Shown one piece after another: positions 35,346 through 36,691 of a stretch of 36,691 nucleotides of DNA (positions are counted from its first letter, which is position 1; each line of letters opens with the position of its first letter). The notes beneath the pieces are model-generated. The model did no database searches. It was not told the DNA's origin and saw only the letters and a program-made list of their open reading frames with translations. The translations under genes were made by a program, and so were the position numbers. Source of the stretch: Ichthyophonus hoferi. Lineage: Eukaryota > Opisthokonta > Ichthyosporea > Ichthyophonida > Ichthyophonidae. The stretch covers positions 1,164 to 37,854 of the forward strand of contig NAOQ01000461.1 in NCBI GenBank assembly GCA_002751075.1, written 5' to 3'.

Positions 35346-36494
35346 CAATAAAGATACTAGAGATAGAGAAAGTGAAAAGACAATAATAATTAAGATAATG
35401 ATAACATTATTTTTTTTAATTATGAAAGTGACAATAGAAAATGCTTTTAGCCAAAAACGTGAATCGATATCATATTGTAGCCCACTATATTGACTTGTTT
35501 GTATAAAAACTTAATTTTGCAAATCACTTATAAAATGGTAACTGATAAAAAGTGATGTAACCAATGCGTTCACTGTACTTTTACAGTTCATTCTTTTATT
35601 TATTGCTATTACTAGAAATAAAAGTTGTTTCATCTTGGTTACGTTTTATCAGGATTCTTTGTGAATAATTAATATTTTATATTGGTTCAGAGCCTGGTAC
35701 TATAAGGTCAATAACTCAATAAACTCAGAATAACTTATCTGATGACTACAGTCAGATAGAACTCATAACAACAGGTACTAGTTTCATTTCCTATAGAAAA
35801 CTTAAAAGTAAAAATGTGATTAATAATTTAAATCAACAAATACATCAGAAAATAAAAACAAGCTCTGGATAATAATTTCAATTACCAAAATGATCATCAT
35901 AATAAATATGATATTGTATAGTTTTTTTATTATTATTATTACTTTACAGCTACTTGGCTGTGTCGATGAACATATTTTTAGGGATGCAAAGAGTGCGTCA
36001 CAAGTCCAGTAGCGTTCACCCATGTTTCGACAAGCTGCAACTGCTAAAGGGACTCCAAGCAATCTCTATTTGTGCTGAGGTCACGTGCAGTCTTGCTCTT
36101 AACAACACAGCTTATAGAAAATGAAATTATGACACATTTCTATCCCATGATAACAGATCCTATACTGGAGTCCTTGGGAGTTTCACTGGGTCATCAACCA
36201 ACAACTAATGGCCCAACTAACTGCGCTCTCCTAGTTTTATGTAACCTGTCGGCCTAGTGCGCAAATTCTGTCAAATTACTTGATAATAAAAATGCCTTGG
36301 CCTACCTAAACCCCGTGCATGCAAGGGTACACGATGAAACACCCTTTTATTCAGTATTCTCTCAATTATACATGGCTATAGGTCACAGGAAGCTCGTCCT
36401 TTTCTATGTATATTTAATATATTCCATAATAAACCTTTTTTATTTCTAGCCAGGTGATTACATTAACATCACGAATCCTTTTATCTATATGTGG

Positions 36495-36691
36495 CTAGTG
36501 CTAGTAAATTTCTCGAAAGCTCGGGGGCCCCAATTAGATATTATATAGAAGTGTCTCTTGCTGGATTAGCAATAGAGATAGCTCTTATCTTTGATCCATT
36601 TTCAAGGTAAGGTTGAGACGAATATAATGTAAGAGAGGGCGTGCATGCTGGTTCTATGCTTAGCTGTCTACAGTGGTCATCATTATTGTTA
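36495..36691 (-). repeat. Dispersed repeat D, copy 3, cut by window end
   Basis: Same orientation as copy 1 and similar over its whole visible length. Its minus-strand frame reads CRQLSIEP ... NPARDTSI, and the frame appears to close right after ARDTSI. The repeat or gene continues beyond 36691, so its upstream part is not visible. Confidence 0.75.

Larger units (their letters stand above)
32431..36691. other. Gene-poor right-hand spacer
   Basis: This starts at the OST3-like start codon. 32510-32830 is TATTGTATTG-type low-complexity sequence. It also holds a GGAAT array, an X-box-like site, a 40-base tandem pair and copies of repeats A, B and D. An island of higher GC (about 35940-36260), open on both strands, matches nothing I recognise. 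No gene is supported. Confidence 0.55.

Noticed and set aside
1-36691. CRISPR array or bacterial operon
   Set aside because: The many short repeats are simple or satellite-like without unique spacers, and all well-supported multi-exon genes have spliceosomal introns.

Overview
The window is nuclear DNA from an AT-rich, intron-rich eukaryote. Very AT-rich introns and spacers full of TA, TAGTA and ATT simple repeats separate short, more GC-rich exons with GT/AG junctions. A Galpha-s-class G protein, a PHF14-like chromatin reader, BCCIP and a MAGT1/TUSC3-type oligosaccharyltransferase subunit together suggest a holozoan, possibly an early-branching animal such as a sponge. That placement is inference. 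No rRNA, tRNA, CRISPR or bacterial-style operon was seen.

Layout: 1-4356 is gene-poor spacer. 4357-8934 (+) is an 11-exon Galpha-s-like gene. 8935-12382 is repeat-rich spacer with a fold-back tandem-repeat structure. 12383-13306 (-) is an intronless NnrU-domain membrane protein. 15321-20774 (+) is an 11-exon PHD/ePHD protein. 20775-22752 is spacer holding a dispersed repeat with a protein-like open frame. 22753-28197 (+) is an 8-exon BCCIP/BCP1 gene with a 709-base assembly gap in intron 3. 29004-32430 (-) is a 9-exon OST3/OST6 gene, tail-to-tail with BCCIP. 32431-36691 is spacer with more repeat copies, one cut by the window end. Exon models were read by eye. In all four multi-exon genes the phases close exactly (342, 352, 345 and 318 aa).

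The genes do not form one pathway: signalling, chromatin reading, ribosome/nuclear chaperone work and N-glycosylation sit side by side, as is usual in animal genomes. The most unusual signal is local. In at least three introns (two in the Galpha gene, one in the PHD gene) the stretch around the 3' splice site has been tandemly copied. This leaves decoy acceptors and exon-like fragments just upstream of the true exon; in the PHD gene one decoy has tyrosine where the real exon has two zinc-binding cysteines. Five dispersed or paired repeat families (A-E below) were recognised from internal matches. One of them carries a conserved coding-like tail ending in Thr-Ser-Ile. No complete new biological system could be demonstrated.
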